A stretch of 64,000 nt of DNA. Origin: Micromonospora zamorensis (GTDB lineage Bacteria > Actinomycetota > Actinomycetes > Mycobacteriales > Micromonosporaceae). Numbering within the stretch: the first letter of the stretch is position 1; the number at the start of each line of letters is the position of its first letter. The position numbers and the translations under genes were made by a program. Shown here piece after piece: positions 44,431 through 52,592 of this stretch. The stretch lies in the NCBI RefSeq assembly GCF_900090275.1, contig NZ_LT607755.1, positions 2,976,001 through 3,040,000 on the forward strand, written 5' to 3'. The notes below the pieces were generated by a model, which saw only the letters and a program-made list of their open reading frames with translations, was not told where the DNA came from and made no database searches.

Positions 44431-44682
44431 TTAGTTCATGGGGCGCTTCAGGTGGTAGCGGTGGACCTCGGTGCTTCCCTGGACGTTGTTCACGTCCTCG
44501 GCGGCGGAGACCAGCTCCCATCCCTCCCGGCCGGCGCGGTTGAGGTGCGCGATGGCGGTGTCACCGAAGGCGGTGATGTCCTTACGGGACCCGTCCGGCG
44601 CGTACCAGACGAACGAGACATGGAAATTGCGGCCCTGTCCCTGATAGCGGCGGACGAGCAGGGCGTACTCCCAGGCAACCAT
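44431..44682 (-). CDS. Small conserved-type protein, possibly DUF4177-like
   Basis: 83 residues, soluble. The sequence WEYALLVRRYQGQG, then HLNRAGREGWELVSAA and a final HRYHLKRPMN has the pattern of small DUF4177-like alpha/beta proteins (EYxxL...LNxxGxEGWELV). A CATAAT hexamer ends 7 bases before the ATG with no ribosome-binding site, so a leaderless mRNA is likely. Function unknown. It is 76 bases downstream of the aminotransferase operon but with its own likely promoter. Confidence 0.7.
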   Translation of the reverse strand: MVAWEYALLVRRYQGQGRNFHVSFVWYAPDGSRKDITAFGDTAIAHLNRAGREGWELVSAAEDVNNVQGSTEVHRYHLKRPMN

Positions 44683-44758
44683 GCGGCCTATTATGACCGT
44701 CCAACCAGGACGACGGCACGCGGGTCGTCGCGCATTGCCATCCGATGAACGCGCTGTG

Positions 44759-46087
44759 TCAACCCGCCCGGCGGGTCACCTCGTCGGTGATCAGGGCGGC
44801 CAGGCGGTCCAGCCCGACGTCGATCTGTTGTGGTGTCACCGCGCTGACCGACAGCCGCAGCGCGCACACCGGCGCGGTGTCGTCGTAGAAGTGCGCCATC
44901 GGCGTCCACAGCACCCCGTAGTCGCGGGCCGAGCGGTCCAGCAGCGCGTCGTCGACCGGAAACGGCACTGTCACCACCACGAAGAACCCGCCGGCCGGCA
45001 CCGTCCAGCGCACCGCCGCCGGGCCGCCCGCCCGGACCGGGAACCGCCGGCGCAGCCCGGTCACCAGGTGGCGCAGATTCCGGGTGTACGCGGAACGCTC
45101 CCGGGTGTTCGCGGCCACCAGGCTGCACCCGTTCTCCAGCAGCCGGCCGCCGATCACCGCCTGCGCGATCGGTGACGTGTTCACCGTGACCATGCTCTTG
45201 ATCATGGCGAGCTGGTCCGCGAGCGGGCCGACCCGGCCGTCCGGCCCGGCCACCCGCTGGTCGGCGACCACGTAACCGACCCGCGCCCCGGGCAGCACGG
45301 TCTTCGCGAACGAGCCGAGGTAGACGACCCGACGCCCGGTGTCCAACGCCTTGAGGGTGGGCGGGCGCGGCCCGTCGGCGGAGTGGAACAGCCCGTACGG
45401 GTTGTCCTCCAGCAGCAGCAGGTCCTCCTCGGCGGCCAGCGTGAGCAACCGTCGCCGGTCCTCCGCCGAGATGCTGACCCCGGACGGGTTGGCGAAGTCC
45501 GGCATCACGTAACAGGCACGCGGCCGGAGCCCCGCCGCCCGGGCCCGCCGCACCTGGGCCGACAGGTCGGCCAGGTCCACCCCGGACGGTCCGCCGGCAA
45601 CCGGCCACACCGGCAGGTCGACCAGCCGGGCCGCCCCGGTCAGCCCGACGTAGGTCGGGGCGACCGCGAGCAGCACATCCTCCGGTCCGGCGCGCAACGC
45701 CCGCAGCACCAGGAACATCGCCTCCTGGCAGCCGACGGTCACCACGACGGCCTCCGGGTCGACGGTGATCCCCTCGTCGACCGCGAGGTTGCGGGCGATC
45801 AGGTGGTGCACGATGCCCTTGGTCCGGCCGTACTGCAGCAGCAGCCGCCGGGCCTGCTCGGACGAGTGACCGAGGTCGTCGGTGAGGTGCCGGTGGAACG
45901 TGTCCAGGTGCCGGTGCACCGCCGCGAGGTCGAAGAACTCCTCGTACGGCCGGCCGGCCGCCAGGGACACCGCCGCCGGGTAGCGCTCGGACACCTCGTT
46001 GAGGAAGTTCATCGAGGTCAGCGCCGGATCACCCAGCGCGGGGTGCAGGTCGGCGACGGCCAGGTCGACCGGCTCGGTGGCAGTCAC
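44759..46087 (-). CDS. PLP aminotransferase, HpgT-like
   Basis: 442 residues, fold-type I class I/II aminotransferase. The PLP lysine is in GSFAKTVLPGARVGY; other conserved parts are VTVGCQEAMFLVLRAL, PDFANPSGVSIS and LLLEDNPYGLF. Overall it resembles the 4-hydroxyphenylglycine aminotransferase (HpgT) group of glycopeptide pathways, which transaminates 4-hydroxyphenylglyoxylate. The gene lies 3 bases after a hydroxymandelate-oxidase-like gene that would supply such a 2-oxo acid. Substrate assignment is inference from this pairing; general aromatic or MocR-related transaminases are the main alternative. Confidence 0.82.
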   Translation of the reverse strand: MTATEPVDLAVADLHPALGDPALTSMNFLNEVSERYPAAVSLAAGRPYEEFFDLAAVHRHLDTFHRHLTDDLGHSSEQARRLLLQYGRTKGIVHHLIARNLAVDEGITVDPEAVVVTVGCQEAMFLVLRALRAGPEDVLLAVAPTYVGLTGAARLVDLPVWPVAGGPSGVDLADLSAQVRRARAAGLRPRACYVMPDFANPSGVSISAEDRRRLLTLAAEEDLLLLEDNPYGLFHSADGPRPPTLKALDTGRRVVYLGSFAKTVLPGARVGYVVADQRVAGPDGRVGPLADQLAMIKSMVTVNTSPIAQAVIGGRLLENGCSLVAANTRERSAYTRNLRHLVTGLRRRFPVRAGGPAAVRWTVPAGGFFVVVTVPFPVDDALLDRSARDYGVLWTPMAHFYDDTAPVCALRLSVSAVTPQQIDVGLDRLAALITDEVTRRAG

Positions 46088-46090
46088 CGC

Positions 46091-47194
46091 TCAGCCCGCA
46101 TCGAGCGTCCGCAGCGCGGCGGCCGCCACGGGGTCGGCGCAGCCGGCCAGGATGAGCGCGTCGGTCAGCTCGGCGGCGAGCAGCGTCAGCGCGTCCCGCG
46201 CGCCGCGTTCGCCACCGGCGGCCAGCGCCCAGAGCAACGGCCGGCCGACCAGCACCCCGGCGGCGCCCAGCGCGAGCGCCCGCAGCACGTCGGTGCCGCT
46301 GCGGATGCCGCTGTCCAGCAGCACCTGACAATCGCCGCCGACCGCGTCGACGACCTCCGGCAACATGGTGACACTGGCCGGCGCGCCGTCGAGTTGCCGG
46401 CCGCCATGGTTCGACACGACCAGCGCGTCCGCGCCCACCCGGACCGCCTCGACCGCGTCGCGGGGGTCCAGCACTCCCTTGACCACCAACGGCAGGTCGA
46501 CCTGCTCGCGTAGCCAGGCCAGGTCCGCCCACCGCAGCGCCGGCGCGAACGAGGAGGCCGTGTGCGCGGCGAGCGCGGACACCCCGGGTGCGCCTGCGTG
46601 CGCCAGGGCGTCGCGCCCGTCGGGCAGGTTCGCGGCCACCACGTCGTCCGGCAGCCGGAAGGCGTTGCGGAGATCCCGGGGACGCCGGCCGAGCACCGGG
46701 ACGTCCACGGTGACCACCAGTGCCCGGCAACCGGCCGCGACGACCCGGGCCAGCAGGTCACGGACGAGGGCCCGGTCGCGCAGCCAGTAGAGCTGGAACC
46801 ACACGTCCGCGCCGACAGCGGTGACCTGTTCGAGAGGTGTGCTGCCCAGCGTGCTCGCCAGGTACGGGATCCCGGCCGCGCCGGCCGCCGAGGCGAGGCC
46901 CAGCTCCCCGTCCGGGTGCACCAGGCGCTGGTACGCCATCGGCGCCACCCCGACCGGCATGGCGTACGGGCGGCCGAGCAGCCGGGCGCCGAGGTCGACG
47001 GTGTCCACCCCGCGCAGCATCCGGGGCAGCACGGCGACCCGGTCCAACGCGCGACGGTTGGCAGACACTGTCACCTCGGACGCGCTGCCGCAGTCGACGT
47101 AGTCCCACACGTCCTCCGGCAGCACCGTGCGGGCCCGCTCGGCGTAGTCGGTGAGCGACACGGCCGGCAGGTCGGTCAGCACCGGCTCAACCAC
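46091..47194 (-). CDS. FMN-dependent alpha-hydroxy acid oxidase, Hmo-like
   Basis: 367 residues, glycolate-oxidase/hydroxymandelate-oxidase family. FMN and catalytic residues are visible: PVGVAPMAYQRL, WFQLYWLRD (Tyr), VVKGVLDPRDAV (Lys) and SNHGGRQLDG with the catalytic His. It oxidises an S-2-hydroxy acid to a 2-oxo acid with oxygen. Next to an HpgT-like aminotransferase this copies two of the three steps of 4-hydroxyphenylglycine formation; the first enzyme, hydroxymandelate synthase, is not in the window. GTG at 47194 overlaps the hydrolase stop by 8 bases. It is longer upstream in frame, but that part is Arg-rich shadow sequence. Confidence 0.87.
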   Translation of the reverse strand: MVEPVLTDLPAVSLTDYAERARTVLPEDVWDYVDCGSASEVTVSANRRALDRVAVLPRMLRGVDTVDLGARLLGRPYAMPVGVAPMAYQRLVHPDGELGLASAAGAAGIPYLASTLGSTPLEQVTAVGADVWFQLYWLRDRALVRDLLARVVAAGCRALVVTVDVPVLGRRPRDLRNAFRLPDDVVAANLPDGRDALAHAGAPGVSALAAHTASSFAPALRWADLAWLREQVDLPLVVKGVLDPRDAVEAVRVGADALVVSNHGGRQLDGAPASVTMLPEVVDAVGGDCQVLLDSGIRSGTDVLRALALGAAGVLVGRPLLWALAAGGERGARDALTLLAAELTDALILAGCADPVAAAALRTLDAG

Positions 47195-48173
47195 CGCGCA
47201 CCGCCGTGCCCGTCGGGTCGTCCGCCGGCTCGTCACTCCCGGGCGCCAGCCCGAACCGTTCCCGCAGGAACGCCGCCGCGTCGGCCTGCGCCCGCCGGCC
47301 GTCGGTGAAGACGCCCGGCATGGCGAAGAAGCCGTGGATCATCTCCGGGTAGTGCCGCACCCGGGTGGGTACGCCGGCGGCGGCCAGTCGCTCCGCGTAC
47401 CGCTGCCCCTGCGCGCACAGCGGGTCCAGCTCGGCGGTGACCACCAGCGCCGGGGGCAGGCCGGTCAGGTCGTCGGCGAGCAGCGGCGACGCGAGGGGGT
47501 CCTGGGCGTGCGCCTCGTCGGTCAGGTAATGCGTCCGGTACCAGGCCACCGAACGGCTGTTGAACAGCGTCGGGTCGTCGTCGGCCGGGTCGGTGGGCTC
47601 GCCGCTCTGGTCGGTGTTCGGATAGACCAGCAACTGGGCGGCGAGCGTGGGCCCGTCTGCGCGGCTGAGCAGTGTGACCGCGGCGGCCAGGTTCCCGCCG
47701 GCGCTGTCCCCGCCCACCGCCAGCCGGTCCGGGTCAACGCCCAGCCGGTCGGCGTGGCCGGCGACCCAACTGGCGGCCGCGTGGCAGTCGTGCACCGCCG
47801 CCGGGAAGGGATGCTCCGGGGCGAGCCGGTAGCCGACGGTGATCACCTGACAGGGCACGGCGTTGGCCAGTCGACGGCAGATGCCGTCGGCGGTGTCGAT
47901 GCTGCCGAGCGTCCACCCGCCGCCGAAGAAGTACAGCAGGGTGGGCAGCGGGCCCGACCCGGCCGGCCGGTACACCCGCAGCGGCAGGTCGCCGGCCGGG
48001 CCGAGCATCCGCTCGTCGCGTACCTCTGCCACCGGTTCGGCCGCGCCGGAGCCGGCGCGGATCGCGGCCAGGTCCGCGGCGCGCGCCTCGGTCAGCGTCT
48101 GCGTGTACAGCGGCGGGGTGCCGGTCGCGGCGCGGGCCGCCCGGTACGCCGCCACCTCCGGGTGCGGGGCCAT
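47187..48173 (-). CDS. Alpha/beta hydrolase of the hormone-sensitive-lipase type
   Basis: 328 residues. Catalytic Ser in GGDSAGGNLAAAV, Asp in ELDPLCAQG and His in MIHGFFAMPG. The oxyanion-hole motif, normally HGGG, is FGGG (LLYFFGGGWTLG), an unusual change at the first position. Typical substrates are small esters or amides. It sits 7 bases after the P450 gene and overlaps the oxidase gene, the second cistron of a tight four-gene operon, so it may release or remove an acyl group in that pathway. Confidence 0.87.
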   Translation of the reverse strand: MAPHPEVAAYRAARAATGTPPLYTQTLTEARAADLAAIRAGSGAAEPVAEVRDERMLGPAGDLPLRVYRPAGSGPLPTLLYFFGGGWTLGSIDTADGICRRLANAVPCQVITVGYRLAPEHPFPAAVHDCHAAASWVAGHADRLGVDPDRLAVGGDSAGGNLAAAVTLLSRADGPTLAAQLLVYPNTDQSGEPTDPADDDPTLFNSRSVAWYRTHYLTDEAHAQDPLASPLLADDLTGLPPALVVTAELDPLCAQGQRYAERLAAAGVPTRVRHYPEMIHGFFAMPGVFTDGRRAQADAAAFLRERFGLAPGSDEPADDPTGTAVRGG

Positions 48174-48180
48174 GCCGCTC

Positions 48181-49392
48181 CTATCCGCCGGTGCTGACGA
48201 GCAGCTTGTCGATGCCGCGCAGGAACAGGCTGCCGCTGTACGTGGGCGTCTCGGTGACGGTCAGCCCGGGGAACCGGGCGAACAGGCGGGGCAGCGCGAG
48301 GCGGCCCTCCAGTCGGGACACCGCCGCGCCAAGACAGAAGTGCAGACCCACCCCGAAGGCCAACGACGGCGGGCCGGGCCGGGTCGGGTCGAAGACGTCC
48401 GGGTCCGGGAACCGTGCCGGGTCCCGATTCGCAGCCCCGATGATGATCAGCACGTTGTCGTCCCGGGCGACCGGCACATCACCGAGCACCATGTCGGCCG
48501 GCGCGGCACGGGCCAGGAAGTGCACCGGGCTCTCCAGTCGCAGCACCTCGTCGACGCAGCCCGCGGTCAGCTTGTCGTCGGTGGGCATCGCCGCGACCGT
48601 CTCCGGGTGGGCCAGCAGCAACGGCATCCCGTTGCTGAACATGTAGACGGTGGTGACGAAGCTGGCGTTGAACAGCACGATCAGGTTGCTGACCAGCTCC
48701 TCCTCGGTCAGCTCCACCTCACCCGAGTCGAGGGCCTCCACCAGCCCACTCAGCAGGTCGTCCCCGGGCACCCTGCGGCGGTGCGCCAGCAGCTCCCGGT
48801 AGAAGACCCGCAGCTCCTCCGCCGCGGTGTTGGCGGCGGCCAGACGTTCCGGGGTCTTCCCGGCGACGTCCAGGAACTCGTCGATCCATTCCACCCGCTC
48901 GCGGTACCACGCCAACTCCCCCGCCGGGATACCGATGAACTCGGCCATCACCAGGGCCGGGACCGGGTACGCGAAGTCCGCCACGAAGTCCACCACGGCG
49001 TTTCCGGCGTCGGCCATCCGGTCCAGCAGCTCGTCGACCACCCGCAGGATCACCGGTTCCAGCGCGCCCAACCGGCGTGGGGTGAAGGTGCGGGAGAACA
49101 CGTGCCGCATCCGCGTGTGGTCGGGCGGGTTCACGAACATCATCGACGTCTGGAAGGTGCGCAGGATCTCCTGCTCCTGCCAGCCCGGCGGCGGCTGTTT
49201 GGTCCACTCCGGATCGCGCAGCAACCCGTCGACGAGGTCGTAGCCGACCGCCACCGCCGCCACCGTGCGGTGCTCGGCCCGGGCCGGGACCGCGCTGACC
49301 GGCCCGAGCTTGTGCAGGCCTGCGTACCACGGGTACGGGTTCTGTCGGCCCTGCTCGCTGTACAGGCCGGTGAGCAACTCCTGCGCCGTCAC
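48181..49392 (-). CDS. Cytochrome P450 with altered I-helix
   Basis: 403 residues, normal for a bacterial class I P450. Heme ligand Cys353 in FGVGLHFCLG and ExxR at Glu282-Arg285 (DEVLRLE). In the I-helix the usual A-G-x-(D/E)-T-T reads ASFVTT at 243-248, with Val in place of the acid, so proton relay is atypical, as in P450s that use carrier-bound or self-assisting substrates. GTG at 49392 follows GGAG. It is the promoter-proximal gene of the operon with hydrolase, oxidase and aminotransferase. Confidence 0.9.
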   Translation of the reverse strand: MTAQELLTGLYSEQGRQNPYPWYAGLHKLGPVSAVPARAEHRTVAAVAVGYDLVDGLLRDPEWTKQPPPGWQEQEILRTFQTSMMFVNPPDHTRMRHVFSRTFTPRRLGALEPVILRVVDELLDRMADAGNAVVDFVADFAYPVPALVMAEFIGIPAGELAWYRERVEWIDEFLDVAGKTPERLAAANTAAEELRVFYRELLAHRRRVPGDDLLSGLVEALDSGEVELTEEELVSNLIVLFNASFVTTVYMFSNGMPLLLAHPETVAAMPTDDKLTAGCVDEVLRLESPVHFLARAAPADMVLGDVPVARDDNVLIIIGAANRDPARFPDPDVFDPTRPGPPSLAFGVGLHFCLGAAVSRLEGRLALPRLFARFPGLTVTETPTYSGSLFLRGIDKLLVSTGG

Positions 49393-49419
49393 GACGCGCT
49401 CCTCCCCAGGATGTCGGTG

Positions 49420-49450
49420 CCGGGGCGGCGAGGATCACCCGCCGCCCCGG
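49420..49450 (-). terminator. Hairpin terminator after the SGNH gene
   Basis: CCGGGGCGGCG (49420-49430) pairs perfectly with CGCCGCCCCGG (49440-49450) over 9 bases. It begins 6 bases beyond the SGNH stop and separates that gene from the P450 operon on the same strand. Confidence 0.75.
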
Positions 49451-49456
49451 CCGGTG

Positions 49457-50761
49457 TCACAAGCCGAGCAGCCGCAGCGGCACGGCGTTCGCCAGCGCCT
49501 GGTTGCCGGCGTCGTTCGGGTGGATGTGGTCACCCGAGTCGTACGCGGGCAGCAGCTGACTGGGTCGCGCCGGATCGCGCAGCACCCGGTCGAAGTCGAG
49601 CAGCCCGTCGAACTCGCGGCTGCCACGCAGATACGTGTTCACCGCCTGCCGGGTGGCTTCCTTCTGCGGAGTCCACACGCCGGGCGCCCCGTGCCCCTCG
49701 TACGGGGTCAGCGTGGCCACCAGGCTGGTCAGCCCCCGCTGCTGGAGTTGCTGGTTGATCTGCCGCAGGGTGGCGATGATCGCCTCGGGTGAGTCGTTGG
49801 ACATCCAGATGTCGTTGATGCCCAGGTGGGTGACGACAGTGCGCACCCCGGTCTGGGGAAAGACGTCCTCGTTGAGCCGGGCCGCCGCGTTCGGCCCGAG
49901 CTGGTAGTAGCCGGGGTAGTTGCCGTCGCCCGGCTCGGTGCCCTCGTGGTTGAGGCGGTTGCCGGCCAGGCTGAGGTTGAGCACGCCCGGGGTGCGCGGG
50001 TCCGGCCGGTCGGCGAGCAGCCGGTCGGAGAGCAGGTCGGGCCAGCGCCGGTTGGCGTTGACGGTGCTGCCGTTGCCGTCACCGATGGAGTCACTGAGCA
50101 CCACCACCGCGCCCGGGGTGGCCCTGCGCTGCACGTCGATCCCGGAGAGGAAGAACCAGCAGCAGGTGGGGCGGGTGGTGAACCCGGTGCCCTCGGCGGC
50201 ACCGGTCAGGTCGCCGGCGCCGATGAAGTTGGCCTGCTGCGACTGCCCGTGGAAGGTGGTCGGGCCGGTCGGCGTCGGGAAGTGCACTGTGACCACCAGG
50301 TCGCTGTCGTCCGCGACCGGGAACGCCAGCGGGTCGCTGAGCAGCTCCGCGCCCCGGTTCATGGTCGCCGAGGCGTTGCCGGTGAAGGTCAGCGGGCGCA
50401 CCGAGGCCGGATCGATGTCGGAGAGGTCGTCGGCGGTGGCGGTGTTGGGTCGGGCGACGGTGGCCCGACCGACCGCTACCGCCTGCTCGCCGTAGAGGTT
50501 GCTCAGACGGACCCGCAGCGCCGGACCGCCCACCGAGACGTGCACGATCATCCGTACGCTCTGGTCGTTCAGACCGGTGTTGGTCAGCCCGACCGAGTTG
50601 CCCCGGGTGACCGCGGTGGCCCAGCTGCCCGCCCACTCGGAGCGGTCCGGTCGGGCGGCGGCGGTCCCGGACGGACCGGCGCTGGCGACGACCGCGGGTG
50701 TGCCTGTGACCAGCAGCGCGGCCGCGGCGGCGATGACGTGCCATCTCTTCGGGGTCGACAT
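49457..50761 (-). CDS. Secreted SGNH/GDSL hydrolase
   Basis: 434 residues. Signal peptide (WHVIAAAAALLVTGTPAVVASA). An N-terminal beta-rich region precedes the SGNH domain with Ser in VVLSDSIGDG, the GNRLN block, LGINDIW (Asn) and catalytic Asp/His in SGDHIHPND. This is the esterase/lipase-type layout of secreted actinomycete GDSL enzymes with an N-terminal SGNH-associated domain. ATG at 50761 has GGAGG 4 bases upstream. It runs in the same direction as the P450 operon but is cut off from it by a hairpin, so it is probably separate. Confidence 0.88.
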   Translation of the reverse strand: MSTPKRWHVIAAAAALLVTGTPAVVASAGPSGTAAARPDRSEWAGSWATAVTRGNSVGLTNTGLNDQSVRMIVHVSVGGPALRVRLSNLYGEQAVAVGRATVARPNTATADDLSDIDPASVRPLTFTGNASATMNRGAELLSDPLAFPVADDSDLVVTVHFPTPTGPTTFHGQSQQANFIGAGDLTGAAEGTGFTTRPTCCWFFLSGIDVQRRATPGAVVVLSDSIGDGNGSTVNANRRWPDLLSDRLLADRPDPRTPGVLNLSLAGNRLNHEGTEPGDGNYPGYYQLGPNAAARLNEDVFPQTGVRTVVTHLGINDIWMSNDSPEAIIATLRQINQQLQQRGLTSLVATLTPYEGHGAPGVWTPQKEATRQAVNTYLRGSREFDGLLDFDRVLRDPARPSQLLPAYDSGDHIHPNDAGNQALANAVPLRLLGL

Positions 50762-50827
50762 TGAACCTCCATCGTGTGGCAGCCCAGGGCCGTCCGCTGA
50801 CGGCGCCCGCCTGGACGATGGTCCAGA

Positions 50828-50857
50828 AACCTAGCCGCCGCCGCTGACGGGCGTCAA
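50828..50857 (-). promoter_or_regulatory. Sigma-70-like promoter for the SGNH gene
   Basis: On the minus strand TTGACG (50857-50852) and TAGGTT (50833-50828) are separated by 18 bases, close to the housekeeping consensus. The start codon is 67 bases downstream. The rest of 50762-51038 shows no gene and must also hold the ligase promoter. Confidence 0.5.
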
Positions 50858-51038
50858 TCAACCTGATCGACGCGATCAAATGTCCGGCGGGCCTGTTGGA
50901 TCGCCCCGTCGGCACGGTTCCGACCAACCGTTACCGGCCTAGGCTCGCAGGCGGCGGGCTCACCGGAGCGCGCGCCACCGTCGCGTCGCCACCGGGCGCT
51001 GCCCGGGGACCGCCGCTTTCTCGGATGGGGGCAGTCGG

Positions 51039-52592
51039 ATGACTGACGGACCTGGGCACACCTACGTGGACCGAGTGTTGGATCTCTTCGCCGGCTTCGG
51101 TGACCGGGAGGCGCTGGTCGGCGGGGACCGCCGGCTCACCTACACCGAGGCCGCCGCGTTGGTGCGGACGATGGCCGCGACGCTGACCCGGCACGGCGTA
51201 CGCCCCGGTGCGGCGGTGCTGGTGACAGTGGCGAACGCGGTCGAGGGCCCGTTGCTCCAGCTCGCGCTGCATCTCATCGGATGCCGGACCATGTGGGTCG
51301 CCCCGGTGACCGCGCGCCGGGAGGTCGACGAGTTCATCCGCCTGGCCCGCCCGGACGCCCTCGTCTACGACGCCCGGGACCCGGCCAGTCTCGGCCCGGA
51401 CCTGGCCGCCGCGCTGCCCGGCACACCGGTGTGCTGTCTCGGCCCGGGGGGCGCCGGCCCGGACCTCACCGCCGACGCCGACGCGGCGGAACTGCCGGCA
51501 TCCGTGCCGGCACCGGAGTCGTTCCTGCAGACCAGCGGCACCACCGGCAGCCCCAAGCTGGTGCACCACCGGGAGAACTTCTACGCGCAGATCCTCACCC
51601 TGGCCGCCGACTTCCGCGCCGCCGGGTTCCCGCTGCTGCGGCACCTGTCGCACTCGCCGATGTGGTTGGCCAGCGGGCAGATCACCACCCTGTTCAACCT
51701 GTTCACCGGCGGGGTGCTGTTCCTGCGCGACGACTGGGACCCGGTGGCGTTCGTGGACACCGTGCAGCGGGAGCGGATCAACTCCACCTTCGTCACCCCG
51801 CCGATGCTCTACGAGGTGCTGGACCACCCGGCGCTGGTCGGCGCGGACTTCAGCGCCATGTTCATGTTCAACGTGGGAGCGGGGCCCGCCGCGCCCGCCC
51901 GGCTGCGCCAGGCCATCGCGCGGTTCGGCCCGGTGCTGCGCATCGTGTACGGCCTCAGCGAAGCCGTGGTGATCACCGCGCTGCCCGGGTTGACCGATGA
52001 CCCGGAGCACCCGGAGCGGCTGCGGTCCTGCGGTCGACCCTACGGCGACGTGCGGATCGAGATCCGCGACGAAAACGGCACGGTGCTGCCGCCAGGGCGT
52101 GACGGCGAGGTGTGGGTGCAGACCCGACTGAGCTTCGCCGGCTACCACGGCCAACCCGAGCTGACCGCGCAGACGCTGGTCGACGGTTGGGTGCGTACCC
52201 GCGACATCGGGCACCTCGACGACGACGGTTACCTCTACCTGGTCGACCGCGCGCACGACATGATCGTCACGCACCGGCGGAACTGGGCGATCTTCTGCCG
52301 CCCCATCGAGGACGTGCTGGCAGGGCACCCCCAGGTGCGGGCCGCCGCCGTGATCGGCGTACCGGACGACACCGTCGGCGAGGTCCCGTACGCGTACGTC
52401 GTGGTCGCCCCGGACGCCACGGTCACCGGCGCGGAGCTGATCGACCTGGTGACCGCGGAGCTCAATGAGATGTGGGCGCCGGCCGGTGTGGAGTTCGTCG
52501 ACCGGTTGCCGGTGAACCGGTCGGTCAAGGTGGACAAACGGGCGCTGCGCGAGCGGTATGCGGCGCGTCGGGCGGCGGCGGTCGGGGCGTGA
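51039..52592 (+). CDS. AMP-dependent acyl/aryl acid ligase (ANL superfamily)
   Basis: 517 residues. Adenylation motifs: phosphate loop LQTSGTTGSPK (about 165), YGLSEA, the Asp in GYLYLVDRAHD and catalytic Lys497 in NRSVKVDKRAL. The hinge region, normally a GG-x-N turn after DMI, reads DMIVTHRRNWAIFC, which departs from CoA ligases and may change the domain rotation or acceptor. It should activate a carboxylic acid for CoA, a carrier protein or an amine. The start follows GGGGG. It is coupled by GTGA to an MFS exporter gene, a common layout for specialised metabolites. No carrier-protein domain is visible. Confidence 0.88.
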   Translation: MTDGPGHTYVDRVLDLFAGFGDREALVGGDRRLTYTEAAALVRTMAATLTRHGVRPGAAVLVTVANAVEGPLLQLALHLIGCRTMWVAPVTARREVDEFIRLARPDALVYDARDPASLGPDLAAALPGTPVCCLGPGGAGPDLTADADAAELPASVPAPESFLQTSGTTGSPKLVHHRENFYAQILTLAADFRAAGFPLLRHLSHSPMWLASGQITTLFNLFTGGVLFLRDDWDPVAFVDTVQRERINSTFVTPPMLYEVLDHPALVGADFSAMFMFNVGAGPAAPARLRQAIARFGPVLRIVYGLSEAVVITALPGLTDDPEHPERLRSCGRPYGDVRIEIRDENGTVLPPGRDGEVWVQTRLSFAGYHGQPELTAQTLVDGWVRTRDIGHLDDDGYLYLVDRAHDMIVTHRRNWAIFCRPIEDVLAGHPQVRAAAVIGVPDDTVGEVPYAYVVVAPDATVTGAELIDLVTAELNEMWAPAGVEFVDRLPVNRSVKVDKRALRERYAARRAAAVGA

